Source: Haploplasma modicum ATCC 29102
GTDB taxonomy: Bacteria; Bacillota_I; Bacilli_A; Acholeplasmatales; Acholeplasmataceae
DNA: 48,321 nucleotides
Assembly: GCF_000687835.1 (NCBI RefSeq)
Contig: NZ_JHYB01000007.1
Coordinates: 1-48,321 of the forward strand
Direction of reading: 5' to 3'
The notes under the pieces were generated by a model. It worked only from the letters and a program-made list of their open reading frames with translations, was not told where the DNA came from and made no database searches. Position 1 is the stretch's first letter. The number at the start of each line of letters is the position of its first letter. Made by a program: the position numbers and the translations under genes. Below, one piece after another: positions 8,013 through 16,065 of this stretch.

Positions 8013-8913
8013 TTTTTGCTCTCCTAGGGTGTAGTTTTTCAAATTTTTCTTTAAGTGTTTTATCTGTTACTTCAGTATATATTTGGGTTGTTTTTAAATG
8101 CTCGTGACCTAGTAATTCTTGAACTACACGTAAGTCTGCCCCATGATTTAAGAGGGTTGTTGCAAAACTATGTCTTATCATGTGAGGTGATATTTGATAT
8201 GTCTCATTAGCATCACTTATTAATTTTTTCATGATTTTTTGCAGTCCTCTTTGTGTTAATTCTTCACCCCTATAATTCAACAACAACTTCTTAGTTTCTA
8301 AATCCGATTTACTAATTAATTTAGGTCTATAATTTGTTAAATAATTTTTGATTTGTTCATTTAAATTATCATGAATTGGAACATATCTATCTTTACTTCC
8401 TTTACCATGAATTAAAATTTCGTTTCTTGTAAGTCTGATATCCCCAATTTCAAGATTTGTTAATTCGCTAGATCTTAAACCACAACTAAATAAAAGTTCT
8501 AAAATTAAATAATTTCTATATCCTAGTAAGCTATCTTTATCAATACATTCAAATAAATAACTGATTTCATTTTCACTAATAACCTTAGGTAACCTCTTAG
8601 GGATTTTTGGTGTTTCAATATTTTCAAAAATATTTACATCAATAAGATTATTCATAATCATTATTTTATAAAAAGTTCTTAGACTTGATATTTTTCTTGC
8701 TATAGATTTTTTACTAAATGCTTCATCTTCTAAGTATGATAGGTAGTGTCTAGCAAGTCTTGGTCTTGTCGCTCCAAGAGCATCACTAGCAAGTTCTTCT
8801 CTAATTATAAAATTATCAAAATCTTTTAAATCTTTCATATAGCTTATTACTGTATTATCTGAATAATTTTTTTCATTTTTCAAGTAATTTTCAAAAATTT
8901 CAAAATAATTCAT
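8005..8913 (-). CDS. xerC: tyrosine recombinase XerC-like
   Basis: Site-specific recombinase for chromosome dimer resolution. The catalytic set is complete: R147, K171, H244, R247, H270, Y279 (CGLRSSEL, HGKGSKDR, HMIRHSFA, LGHEHLKTTQIY). An N-terminal SAM-like domain spans about 1-95. It is 302 aa from ATG 8913, which has AAGG upstream; an earlier TTG at 8937 is rejected. Called XerC rather than XerD because trmFO precedes it, as in Bacillus trmFO-codV. The hslVU and codY genes that follow there are absent. It overlaps the trmFO end by 14 bases. Confidence 0.88.
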   Translation of the reverse strand: MNYFEIFENYLKNEKNYSDNTVISYMKDLKDFDNFIIREELASDALGATRPRLARHYLSYLEDEAFSKKSIARKISSLRTFYKIMIMNNLIDVNIFENIETPKIPKRLPKVISENEISYLFECIDKDSLLGYRNYLILELLFSCGLRSSELTNLEIGDIRLTRNEILIHGKGSKDRYVPIHDNLNEQIKNYLTNYRPKLISKSDLETKKLLLNYRGEELTQRGLQKIMKKLISDANETYQISPHMIRHSFATTLLNHGADLRVVQELLGHEHLKTTQIYTEVTDKTLKEKFEKLHPRRAKND

Positions 8914-10201
8914 AATTATCTGCCTTAAATTTCTCAATCATTTCAATTGATCTTTTTACATATAATTCTTTTCTTTCTTTTTTCTTATGTTTAAAATCTA
9001 ATTCTTTAACTAAACCAAAGTTTGCATTCATTGGTACAAATGATTTGTTTTTTGTACTAATATAATTTGCTAAAGATCCAATAATTGTTTCGTTATCAAG
9101 TGGTGATAATTTGTCTTTATTAATTATTGAATAAACTTGGAGTGCCACATATAAACCAGAAGATGCACTTTCAACATAACCTTCAACACCGCTTATTTGT
9201 CCGGCAAAAAATGTTTTTGGTTGACTAATTGTCTGATAACCAATATTTAAGACATTGGGACTTTCAATATATGTGTTTCTATGAATAACTCCGTATCTTA
9301 AAATGTTTGCTTTTTCGAGTCCAGGAATAAGACCAATAATTCTTTTTTGTTCACCCCATGTTAGACTAGTTTGAAACCCTACAATATTATACATTGAGTC
9401 GCTTGCATCATCCCTTCTAAGTTGAACAACTGCATAAGGTCTATCATAACCTTCTCTTTCAAGCCCAACCGGTTTTAATGGGCCAAAAGTTAATGTTTCA
9501 AATCCTCTTTTTGCCATTACTTCAACAGGCATACAACCTTCAAAGACATTATTTTCAAAGTCTTTTGGCACTACAACATTTGCATTTACTAATTCATTGT
9601 AAAAAAGATCATATTGTTCTTTTGACATAGGACAATTAATATAAGCAGCTTCTCCTTTGTCATATCTATTTTTTAAGTAACAAACATTCATATCAATTGA
9701 ATCTTTTTCGATTATTGGTGCAATCGCATCAAAAAAATGAAGATCTGTATTACCAACCAACTTTTTTATTTCTTCAAATAAATTACTACTTGTTAGTGGA
9801 CCGGTTGCAACAATTGTATATTCATCTTTTTTTATTGATTTTACTTCTTCTCTTATTATTTCTAAATTTGAAAAACTATTTAACTTATCTTCAATGTATT
9901 TAGAAAAGTTAATTCTATCTACAGCTAAACTTCCACCCGCTGGTACACTAGCATGATTTGCAGCTTCAATAATTAAAGAATCTAACATTTGCATTTCATG
10001 TTTTAGTAGCCCAACTGCATTAGTAATATCATTTGATCTTAAAGAATTAGAACAAACAAGTTCAGCTAAATTATTTGTTTGATGAGCATCAGTCATCTTA
10101 ACTGGTCTCATTTCATATAGTTTTACGTTAATACCTCTTTTTAATAATTGGTAAGCTGCTTCACTTCCAGCTAGTCCTCCACCAATAATGTTTACGTGCA
10201 T
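8900..10201 (-). CDS. trmFO: folate-dependent tRNA (uracil-54-C5)-methyltransferase TrmFO
   Basis: Flavoenzyme that makes ribothymidine-54 in tRNA using methylene-tetrahydrofolate as carbon donor. The FAD site GGGLAGSE is at 7-14; the two functional cysteines correspond to C50 (CSNSLRSND) and C223 (EGCMPVE). 433 aa, as expected. ATG has GGGAG upstream, and an extended -10 promoter lies 23-31 bases further up. It heads the trmFO-xerC-nudix-dut unit. The stop is TGA. The folate transporter folT is the next gene upstream. Confidence 0.97.
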   Translation of the reverse strand: MHVNIIGGGLAGSEAAYQLLKRGINVKLYEMRPVKMTDAHQTNNLAELVCSNSLRSNDITNAVGLLKHEMQMLDSLIIEAANHASVPAGGSLAVDRINFSKYIEDKLNSFSNLEIIREEVKSIKKDEYTIVATGPLTSSNLFEEIKKLVGNTDLHFFDAIAPIIEKDSIDMNVCYLKNRYDKGEAAYINCPMSKEQYDLFYNELVNANVVVPKDFENNVFEGCMPVEVMAKRGFETLTFGPLKPVGLEREGYDRPYAVVQLRRDDASDSMYNIVGFQTSLTWGEQKRIIGLIPGLEKANILRYGVIHRNTYIESPNVLNIGYQTISQPKTFFAGQISGVEGYVESASSGLYVALQVYSIINKDKLSPLDNETIIGSLANYISTKNKSFVPMNANFGLVKELDFKHKKKERKELYVKRSIEMIEKFKADNYELF

Positions 10202-10223
10202 AAAATCACTCCCAATCGTTATA

Positions 10224-10232
10224 ATTATACCA
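10224..10232 (-). promoter_or_regulatory. extended -10 promoter for trmFO-xerC-nudix-dut
   Basis: On the minus strand TGGTATAAT, a perfect extended -10, lies just upstream of the trmFO ribosome site. The -35 is poor. Confidence 0.65.
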
Positions 10233-10267
10233 TAGTATTTATTTGAATATTAAGCTTAGGATAAATA

Positions 10268-10303
10268 AAAAATAAAAAACTAGCCACTAATTATGGCTAG
10301 TTA
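10268..10303 (-). terminator. folT terminator
   Basis: Stem AACTAGCCA with TGGCTAGTT around a short loop, followed by a T-rich run. The folT stop codon lies inside the stem. Confidence 0.85.
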
Positions 10304-10796
10304 AATATAGTTTTATTTTAACTGGTTCAATTAAAGCCTCAACTAGCAAGACTATAACTATTGTATTTGGAATTATTAGTCCAAGTCTAATTGGTAAATC
10401 AGCTAGTAATCCTACAAGAGATTTATGATAGTGAATATATAAACCAAATGAATTAATTATTGTTACCATTAGATATGTTAAGACAATAAACAAAGTTTTT
10501 TTCCAAATTTTACTATCTGGTTTTAAAAACAATGCTGGAAATATTCCCCACATCATTGATCCTAGTGAAAATATTGGAAAAAATGGAATTCCTGCAATTA
10601 GCACTGTAATTAAATCGGCTAAAAATGCAATAATTACACTATATTTAATTCCTAAAAATAAACCTATGATAATTATTGGTATGGCATAAAATGGTGTTCC
10701 TATTGTTGATATTGGAATAACTAGTTTAAAAACCATATCAATAATTACTGATAATGCTCCAAGTATTGATGCTAATACTATTTTCTTTAAATTCAT
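10287..10796 (-). CDS. folT: ECF transporter substrate-binding subunit for folate (FolT-like)
   Basis: A 169-aa protein of five or six hydrophobic helices, of the size and hydropathy of ECF S components. It would join a shared energising module (EcfA/A'/T, not in this window) to import a vitamin. Folate is assigned mainly because the upstream leader is a tetrahydrofolate riboswitch (10842-10928) and the neighbour trmFO consumes folate. ATG has a strong GGGAGG site nine bases upstream. Single-gene transcript with its own terminator. Confidence 0.85.
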   Translation of the reverse strand: MNLKKIVLASILGALSVIIDMVFKLVIPISTIGTPFYAIPIIIIGLFLGIKYSVIIAFLADLITVLIAGIPFFPIFSLGSMMWGIFPALFLKPDSKIWKKTLFIVLTYLMVTIINSFGLYIHYHKSLVGLLADLPIRLGLIIPNTIVIVLLVEALIEPVKIKLYLTSHN

Positions 10797-10841
10797 AAAA
10801 AAAGACCTCCCTTTTTAGAGATCCACTATAAAAAAATTATA

Positions 10842-10928
10842 CAGCGGACGCATTAGAAAACCGCCTTTTAAAGTTCGTTCTAACCCAACATCCCATGGAT
10901 AGACACTTAACGCTTTCTAACTACTCTG
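10842..10928 (-). promoter_or_regulatory. tetrahydrofolate (THF) riboswitch
   Basis: The minus strand carries the conserved blocks of the THF aptamer in order: AGAGTAG (5' arm), GCGTTAAGTG (10904-10913), GGGATGTTG (10886-10894), GAACGAA, GGCGG, and TGCGTCCGCTG at the 3' end. The length of about 87 nt fits the class. The aptamer ends about 45 bases before folT. No strong intrinsic terminator follows, so control is probably at translation through the GGGAGG site; this is inference. Confidence 0.9.
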
Positions 10929-10935
10929 ATAATTC

Positions 10936-10941
10936 ATTATA
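10936..10941 (-). promoter_or_regulatory. -10 box of the folT promoter
   Basis: TATAAT on the minus strand, placed so that transcription would start at the 5' edge of the THF aptamer. No good -35 is visible; the promoter lies at the very end of ung. Confidence 0.5.
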
Positions 10942-11583
10942 CTATATTTCAAAATTAATTGCTGGTATATTGTTTTTAATTAGGTGATTATTAGCTTTTG
11001 AGAATGGTTTTGAGCCAAAAAAAGTACGATAGGCAGATAATGGTGAGGGATGTGATGATGAAATTACTAAATGGTTTTCATTTTTAATATACTTTTTATA
11101 GGAAATTGCTTCATTTCCCCAAAGGATAAAAACAAGCGGCTTATTGATTTTACAAATCTCTATAAAAATATTTTTACTAAATTCTTCCCATCCAATACCA
11201 TGATGAGATAAAGGTTTACCTTCTTCTACAGTAAGAACAGTGTTTAATAAAAGAACTCCTTGCATACTCCATTTTACTAAACTATTATTAGTGGTAATAT
11301 CAATATTTAAATCAGTTTTAAGTTCTTTTTTTATATTAGCAAGACTCTTAGGTGTATTACTTAAATTGCTACTAAATGCAAGACCATCAGCCATACCTCT
11401 AACATAATAAGGATCTTGACCAAGGATTACAACTTTTAAATTATTATTAACTAAATTAAACGCTCTGAAAACATCTTCTTCTTTTGGAAATATTTGTTTA
11501 GTTTTTCGCTCTTCTTTTAAAAAGTTATTCATTTTTAAAAAATAGTCTTTTTTTTGTTCTTTTTCTAGTATTTCGTTTAGCAC
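10942..11583 (-). CDS. ung: uracil-DNA glycosylase
   Basis: Removes uracil from DNA. The water-activating loop GQDPYY is at 55-60 (D57) and the HPSPLSA loop at 178-184 (H178). Most family members have GQDPYH followed by GPGQAHG; here it is GQDPYY followed by VRGMADG, an unusual variant of the same loop. 213 aa is normal. It starts with GTG behind AGGAGTG. Single-gene unit between the gap terminator and the folT promoter. Confidence 0.95.
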   Translation of the reverse strand: MLNEILEKEQKKDYFLKMNNFLKEERKTKQIFPKEEDVFRAFNLVNNNLKVVILGQDPYYVRGMADGLAFSSNLSNTPKSLANIKKELKTDLNIDITTNNSLVKWSMQGVLLLNTVLTVEEGKPLSHHGIGWEEFSKNIFIEICKINKPLVFILWGNEAISYKKYIKNENHLVISSSHPSPLSAYRTFFGSKPFSKANNHLIKNNIPAINFEI

Positions 11584-11604
11584 TTTATCACTCCTATCGT
11601 TTAG

Positions 11605-11613
11605 ATTATAACA
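11605..11613 (-). promoter_or_regulatory. extended -10 promoter for ung
   Basis: TGTTATAAT on the minus strand, 22 bases upstream of the GTG start, directly after the gap terminator. Confidence 0.5.
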
Positions 11614-11614
11614 T

Positions 11615-11643
11615 AAAAAAAAGCAGAAAATTAATTCTGCTTT
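11615..11643 (-). terminator. gap terminator
   Basis: AGCAGAA pairs with TTCTGCT around a short AT loop, followed by eight T on the minus strand. Confidence 0.9.
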
Positions 11644-11661
11644 TATGTATCTGAATAAAAA

Positions 11662-12675
11662 TTATTTAATTTGACTTGCTACTTTTTTAGCTGTTCTAAT
11701 TAATTGTGCTGTATAGCTCATTTCATTGTCATACCATGCCATAATTTTTACTAATTGTTTTCCGTCTACGTTAACAATTTGTGTTGTATGTGCATCGTAT
11801 AATGAACCGAAGTGGCTACCAACTACGTCTGATGATACGATTGGATCTGCAACGTATGCTAAAGTTTCGTTTGCTCCAGCTTTCATTGCTGCATCAATTT
11901 CTTCTAATGTAACTTGTTTGTTTAATTCAACTGTTAAGTCAACAACTGAACCTGTAATTGTTGGAACACGTAATGCTGTACCATCTAATTTTCCTTTAAG
12001 TTCTGGTATTACTAAACCGATTGCTTTAGCTGCACCTGTTGAACTTGGAATAATTGAAGTTGCTGCTGCACGTCCTCTTCTTGAGTAAATTCCTTTTTTG
12101 TGTGGTTGATCCATTAATGATTGATCTGCTGTGTAAGCATGAATTGTTGTCATGAATCCTTTAACGATTCCGAAGTTGTCATTTAACACTTTAGCTACTG
12201 GTGCTAAACAGTTTGTTGTACATGAAGCACCTGAGATAACTGTTTCTGAACCATCTAAGATGTTGTCGTTTACGTTATAAACAACTGTTTTAACATCTCC
12301 TGTTGCAGGTGCACTAACAATTACTTTTTTTGCTCCTGCTTCTACGTGCCAACCTGCTTTTTCTTGGCTTGTGAATAAACCTGTACATTCTAATACAACG
12401 TCTACTCCTAATTTACCCCATGGTAAATTTTTTGGGTCTTTTTCTGCATAAACATTAATTTTATGACCACCAACCACGATGTGATCTTCACCATTTGTAA
12501 TTTCATTTGTTCTGAAATTACCGTGTGCTGAGTCATATTTTAATAAATATGCTAATGTTTCTGCATCTGTTAAGTCGTTGATTGCAACAACATCAAATGC
12601 ACTGTCTTGTGATAATAAACGGTATGCTAAACGTCCAATACGTCCAAAACCATTAATAGCTACTTTAATTGCCAT
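11662..12675 (-). CDS. gap: glyceraldehyde-3-phosphate dehydrogenase
   Basis: Glycolytic NAD-dependent GAPDH. Rossmann NGFGRIGR at 8-15, Asp34 (AIND) for NAD preference, and catalytic Cys152 in SGASCTTNC with His179. 337 aa, standard. Strong AAGGAGG site. Single-gene unit with its own promoter and terminator. Codons look more biased than those of neighbours (many GCT, GTT and GAA), as expected of a highly expressed gene. Confidence 0.98.
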   Translation of the reverse strand: MAIKVAINGFGRIGRLAYRLLSQDSAFDVVAINDLTDAETLAYLLKYDSAHGNFRTNEITNGEDHIVVGGHKINVYAEKDPKNLPWGKLGVDVVLECTGLFTSQEKAGWHVEAGAKKVIVSAPATGDVKTVVYNVNDNILDGSETVISGASCTTNCLAPVAKVLNDNFGIVKGFMTTIHAYTADQSLMDQPHKKGIYSRRGRAAATSIIPSSTGAAKAIGLVIPELKGKLDGTALRVPTITGSVVDLTVELNKQVTLEEIDAAMKAGANETLAYVADPIVSSDVVGSHFGSLYDAHTTQIVNVDGKQLVKIMAWYDNEMSYTAQLIRTAKKVASQIK

Positions 12676-12711
12676 TTTTAATTCCTCCTTGTTTTTCGTT
12701 TTTTCATATAC

Positions 12712-12740
12712 ATTATATCACTTTCATTTTAATTTACCAA
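12712..12740 (-). promoter_or_regulatory. gap promoter
   Basis: -35 TTGGTA (12735-12740), 17-bp spacer, extended -10 TGATATAAT (core 12712-12717). Confidence 0.75.
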
Positions 12741-12760
12741 TAATTATTATTGACAAATAA

Positions 12761-12775
12761 ATGTAAACGTTTTAT
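12761..12775. promoter_or_regulatory. possible cre-like operator between gap and the CYTH gene
   Basis: ATGTAAACGTTTTAT fits the catabolite-responsive element consensus with one mismatch at a conserved C. It lies between two divergent promoters. No CcpA gene is in the window, so this is speculative. Confidence 0.25.
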
Positions 12776-12804
12776 TTGGTATATTAGCATTTCTTTGTTA
12801 TAAT
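12776..12804 (+). promoter_or_regulatory. promoter of the CYTH gene
   Basis: -35 TTGGTA (12776-12781), 17-bp spacer, extended -10 TGTTATAAT (core 12799-12804). It uses the same -35 hexamer and spacing as the divergent gap promoter. Confidence 0.75.
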
Positions 12805-12837
12805 ATTATCGGTATGCAAATATGGAGGCGATCCTTA

Positions 12838-13380
12838 ATGTTTAAAAGTAATATTGAAATTGAATTTAAAACAGCAGTCGATAAAGAAAAATACTTAGAG
12901 ATGTTACATCATTTTAACCTACAAGATAATATCTTTTTACAAACTAACTACTACTTTGATACTAAAGATTTAGAGTTAAACAAAAATGATATCGTACTTA
13001 GAATTAGAAAAAAAGGTGATCGTTTTAAGGTAACCTTAAAAAAACAAGGTGAAAAAGGTGCCTTTGAAAATCATGTGTTCTTAACTAAAGAACAAGCTGA
13101 AGAAATGATTAAAAATGGTTTTAACACTAAAGATTATTTCAAAGATTTGGATTATGATGTGACATTTAAAGCATCATTAGATAATTACCGTGTATCAACA
13201 CCATATCTAAATGGAAAATTATTTCTAGATCGTTGTGATTATCATGAAAAAACTGAATACGAAATAGAATTTGAAGTTGATAATTATGAAGAAGGGGAAA
13301 TTGAATTTTTTGAATTATTAAAACAATTTGATGTTACCTTTGTTAAAACAAAAAGAAAAAGTGAAAGAGCATTAAAATAA
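12838..13380 (+). CDS. CYTH-domain triphosphate tunnel enzyme (YjbK-like)
   Basis: The ExExK signature (EIEFK, residues 7-11) opens a single CYTH domain; alternating charged strands follow (VLRIRKKGDRFKVTLKK, LFLDRCDYHEKTEYEIEFEVD). Family members hydrolyse short-chain polyphosphate or thiamine triphosphate in a tunnel of basic and acidic residues; the substrate here is unknown. ATG at 12838 has GGAGG nine bases upstream; an earlier in-frame ATG at 12814 precedes the ribosome site. 180 aa. In Bacillus the homologue yjbK lies near spx and pepF, the next two genes here. Confidence 0.88.
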   Translation: MFKSNIEIEFKTAVDKEKYLEMLHHFNLQDNIFLQTNYYFDTKDLELNKNDIVLRIRKKGDRFKVTLKKQGEKGAFENHVFLTKEQAEEMIKNGFNTKDYFKDLDYDVTFKASLDNYRVSTPYLNGKLFLDRCDYHEKTEYEIEFEVDNYEEGEIEFFELLKQFDVTFVKTKRKSERALK

Positions 13381-13386
13381 TAGATC

Positions 13387-13413
13387 AATAGGCTAAATAT
13401 TAGCCTATTTTTT
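13387..13413 (+). terminator. terminator of the CYTH gene
   Basis: Ten-base-pair stem AATAGGCTAA with TTAGCCTATT, 3-base loop, followed by a T run. Confidence 0.9.
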
Positions 13414-13424
13414 ATTTATAGACA

Positions 13425-13446
13425 TAAAAAAAGTTGAATTATCAAC
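13425..13446 (-). terminator. spx terminator
   Basis: Stem GTTGA with TCAAC and seven T on the minus strand. The spx stop codon TGA forms part of the stem. Confidence 0.75.
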
Positions 13447-13903
13447 GCTTTTTGCTTTTGATTTTCAACTCTTGTAAATATTTAGCTAATGCTTGATTGT
13501 ATTCTTCTGTCTCATTGACTGAATAATCAATCTCCATTAGTAATTCTCTTAATCTTCTTGGGATAAACACTCTAATCTCTTCATCGTTATACCCAACTTG
13601 TAATCTTGTCTCATCGACAATGATAGGTCTTTTTAACACACTAGGATTTAATATGATAAACTCTTTAATTTCACTCATTAACATATCTTCTATATCTAAG
13701 TTTTGTTCTTTAAAAATTTTAGATCTTGTTGAAATAATATCATCAAAGCCATTTTCCGCATTAAGTAACATTAATTCAATATCTTCTTCTGTTAAAGGTT
13801 GAGTAAACAAGTTTTTTTCAATGTAATCTATCATATGTTCGTCTAGCCATTTTTTAGCTTTACGACATGATGAGCAACTTGGGGTTGTATATATTGTGAT
13901 CAT
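13442..13903 (-). CDS. spx: Spx/MgsR-family redox regulator
   Basis: ArsC-fold protein that binds the RNA polymerase alpha C-terminal domain and switches on thiol-stress genes. The redox pair C10-x-x-C13 (CSSCRKAK) is intact, and the RPI motif (KRPIIVDETRLQVGY) is present. 153 aa, about 20 longer than the usual 131; the extra residues are a basic C-terminal tail (ELKIKSKKR) of the kind that could affect ClpXP turnover. AAGGAGG precedes ATG. The stop is TGA. It sits between the CYTH and pepF genes on the opposite strand. Confidence 0.93.
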   Translation of the reverse strand: MITIYTTPSCSSCRKAKKWLDEHMIDYIEKNLFTQPLTEEDIELMLLNAENGFDDIISTRSKIFKEQNLDIEDMLMSEIKEFIILNPSVLKRPIIVDETRLQVGYNDEEIRVFIPRRLRELLMEIDYSVNETEEYNQALAKYLQELKIKSKKR

Positions 13904-13947
13904 TTTACTCCTCCTTGTTAATTATAATTATAAAAATACCTATGTTA

Positions 13948-13976
13948 ATTATATAGATAAAGTGCATTTTTTACAA
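13948..13976 (-). promoter_or_regulatory. spx promoter
   Basis: -35 TTGTAA (13971-13976), 17-bp spacer, -10 TATAAT (13948-13953). Confidence 0.8.
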
Positions 13977-14011
13977 TAGTATATTTTACTTTTATGTTTT
14001 TATGATTTATT

Positions 14012-14040
14012 TTGATTTAATTTAAAAATAGTTATATAAT
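14012..14040 (+). promoter_or_regulatory. pepF promoter
   Basis: -35 TTGATT (14012-14017), 17-bp spacer, -10 TATAAT (14035-14040). It is divergent from the spx promoter. Confidence 0.75.
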
Positions 14041-14070
14041 AACATATAAGAAAAATTAGAGGTGAAATAC

Positions 14071-15834
14071 GTGAGTAAATGGAATTTAACAGAGTATTAT
14101 AAAAATGAAAGTGATTGGAATAAAGATTTAGAACAACTTAAATCATTAATTCCAGTTCTTGAAGGATTTCAAGGTAAATTAAATGATTATAATAATTTTC
14201 TTGAATTTTTTAAAGTTGATGAAGAAACAACTAAATTATTTTATCGCTTATATGGCTATGCACATTTATCAAGTGATTTAAATTTAAAAGATGTAGCTAA
14301 ATCAACAATGGTACAACAAATTATGATTGTTGTTAATGAATTAAGTCAAAAAACTGCATGGTCAAGTCCTGAGATTTTATCTCTTGGTAAAGAAAAAGTT
14401 ATGGATTTCTTAAATCGTGATGAATTTTTAAAACCACATATTTTTCCACTTGAAAAATTATTCATGCAACAAAAACATGTTTTAAGTGAAGTTGAAGAAA
14501 AAATATTATCAAACTTTGGACCTGCATCAAGCGTTTCAACAAACCTTTATCAGTCAGTTTCAATAATTGATGCTAAAAATGAAAAAGTTACACTTGATAG
14601 TGGAGAAGAGATTACGGTAACTCCTTCTACTTATCGTGCTTTAATTGCTGAAAGTAAATCAAGTGAAGACCGTAGAAAAATCTTCGAAGCTGTTTTTAAA
14701 AGATATGAAGATAGTAAAACAACTTTTGCAAATATCTATAACTTAGTGTTACAACAACAAGCTGCAAGATACAAATCAAGACATTATGAAAATGCACTAA
14801 GTGCTGCTTTATTTGCAAACAATATTCCCGAGTCAGTTTTCCATAATCTTAAAGACGTGGCATTTGAAAATACTAACGGAATAAAGAAATATATTAAACT
14901 TAGAAAAGAATATTTAAAATTAGATGAGTATCACACATATGATCGTTTTATTCAGCTTGCAAAAGATGAAACAAAATATGATTTTGAAAAATCAAAGACA
15001 CTTTTCTTTGATTCAATTAAAGATTTAGATAGTGAATTTGTTTCAATGCAAAAAGAAGCACTTGCTGATGGGTTTGTTGATGTGCTTCCAAATGATGGAA
15101 AAAGAACTGGTGCTTATTCAATGAGTCTTTATGGATATCACCCATACATTTTACTAAATCATGACTTCACATTAGATTCAGTGTTTACACTTGCTCACGA
15201 GGCTGGTCATAGTGCACACTCATTATTCTCCAATAGCAATCAACCAATGCCAATTTCTAAATATACAATTTTTGTTGCGGAAATTGCTTCTACTTTTAAT
15301 GAACATGTCTTACTTGATCACTTATTAACACAAGTAAAAGATAAAAATCAAAGAATTGCATTATTGCAAACTGCAATCGATGGAATTATGGCAACATTCT
15401 TTAGACAAACCCTATTTGCAACTTATGAATACGAAGCAAGTGAATTAGTAAATAAAGGTATGCCAATTAATGCCGATGTTTTATCAAAAATTATGATTGA
15501 TCTATATAAACACTACTATGACTTAGACATTACTAAAGAAAAAGGTAAACAATATATTTGGGCATATATCCCACATCTATTCCAAACACCATTTTATGTT
15601 TATCAATACGCAACAAGTTTTGCTGCTTCTTTAAAAATTTACAAAAACATTAAAGATGGCTTACCTAATGCCTTTGAAAACTATAAAACAATGTTAAAAT
15701 CAGGTGGTTCACAATTCCCAGTTGAACAAGCAAAAATCGCTGGAGCAGACTTAACAAATAAAGAAACAATCTTAGCAGTTGTTGAACGTTTTAACTTCTT
15801 AGTTGATGAACTTGAAAAAACATTGACTAATTAA
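14071..15834 (+). CDS. pepF: oligoendopeptidase F (family M3)
   Basis: Cytosolic zinc peptidase that trims short peptides. The zinc motif HEAGH is at 376-380 and the third ligand Glu at about 404 (VAEIASTFNE). 587 aa, near the usual 600. The start is GTG at 14071 with AGAGG eight bases upstream; the in-frame GTG at 14062 lies within that ribosome site. In Bacillus pepF is close to spx, so the neighbourhood is conserved. Confidence 0.95.
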   Translation: MSKWNLTEYYKNESDWNKDLEQLKSLIPVLEGFQGKLNDYNNFLEFFKVDEETTKLFYRLYGYAHLSSDLNLKDVAKSTMVQQIMIVVNELSQKTAWSSPEILSLGKEKVMDFLNRDEFLKPHIFPLEKLFMQQKHVLSEVEEKILSNFGPASSVSTNLYQSVSIIDAKNEKVTLDSGEEITVTPSTYRALIAESKSSEDRRKIFEAVFKRYEDSKTTFANIYNLVLQQQAARYKSRHYENALSAALFANNIPESVFHNLKDVAFENTNGIKKYIKLRKEYLKLDEYHTYDRFIQLAKDETKYDFEKSKTLFFDSIKDLDSEFVSMQKEALADGFVDVLPNDGKRTGAYSMSLYGYHPYILLNHDFTLDSVFTLAHEAGHSAHSLFSNSNQPMPISKYTIFVAEIASTFNEHVLLDHLLTQVKDKNQRIALLQTAIDGIMATFFRQTLFATYEYEASELVNKGMPINADVLSKIMIDLYKHYYDLDITKEKGKQYIWAYIPHLFQTPFYVYQYATSFAASLKIYKNIKDGLPNAFENYKTMLKSGGSQFPVEQAKIAGADLTNKETILAVVERFNFLVDELEKTLTN

Positions 15835-15844
15835 TTTATTTAAG

Positions 15845-16046
15845 ATAAAATAAAGATGCAATGATAAGGAAGGTTTATTAAACAATCTTTTAAAGCGATA
15901 TTGGAATAGTGTAAGCCAATAACTGATTTAATAAATTTGGGACCTTTAGCATAAAATTTAATTCAAGGGCTAGATTAATCTAGAACTAAGGTGGCACCGC
16001 GTATATTATACGTCCTTAGAATTTATTCTTTGGGCGTATTTTTATT
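15845..16046 (+). promoter_or_regulatory. T-box leader of trpS
   Basis: The canonical T-box core AAGGTGGCACCGCG ends at 16001. A terminator hairpin follows at about 16010-16046 (ACGTCC...GGGCGT, then ATTTTTATTT). Upstream, GTGTAAGCC resembles the stem I distal loop, and TGG at 15938-15940 is the likely specifier, matching tryptophan. Uncharged tRNA-Trp should stabilise the antiterminator and allow trpS transcription. Confidence 0.93.
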
Positions 16047-16065
16047 TATAGAAAGGAAGATTTAT

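Noticed and set aside
8005-8913. Phage or transposon integrase
   Set aside because: Size, complete Xer residues and the trmFO neighbour point to the housekeeping XerC; there are no att sites or phage genes.
15991-16065. Longer trpS reading frame beginning at 15991
   Set aside because: These codons lie in the T-box core and terminator; the ribosome site fits only ATG 16066.
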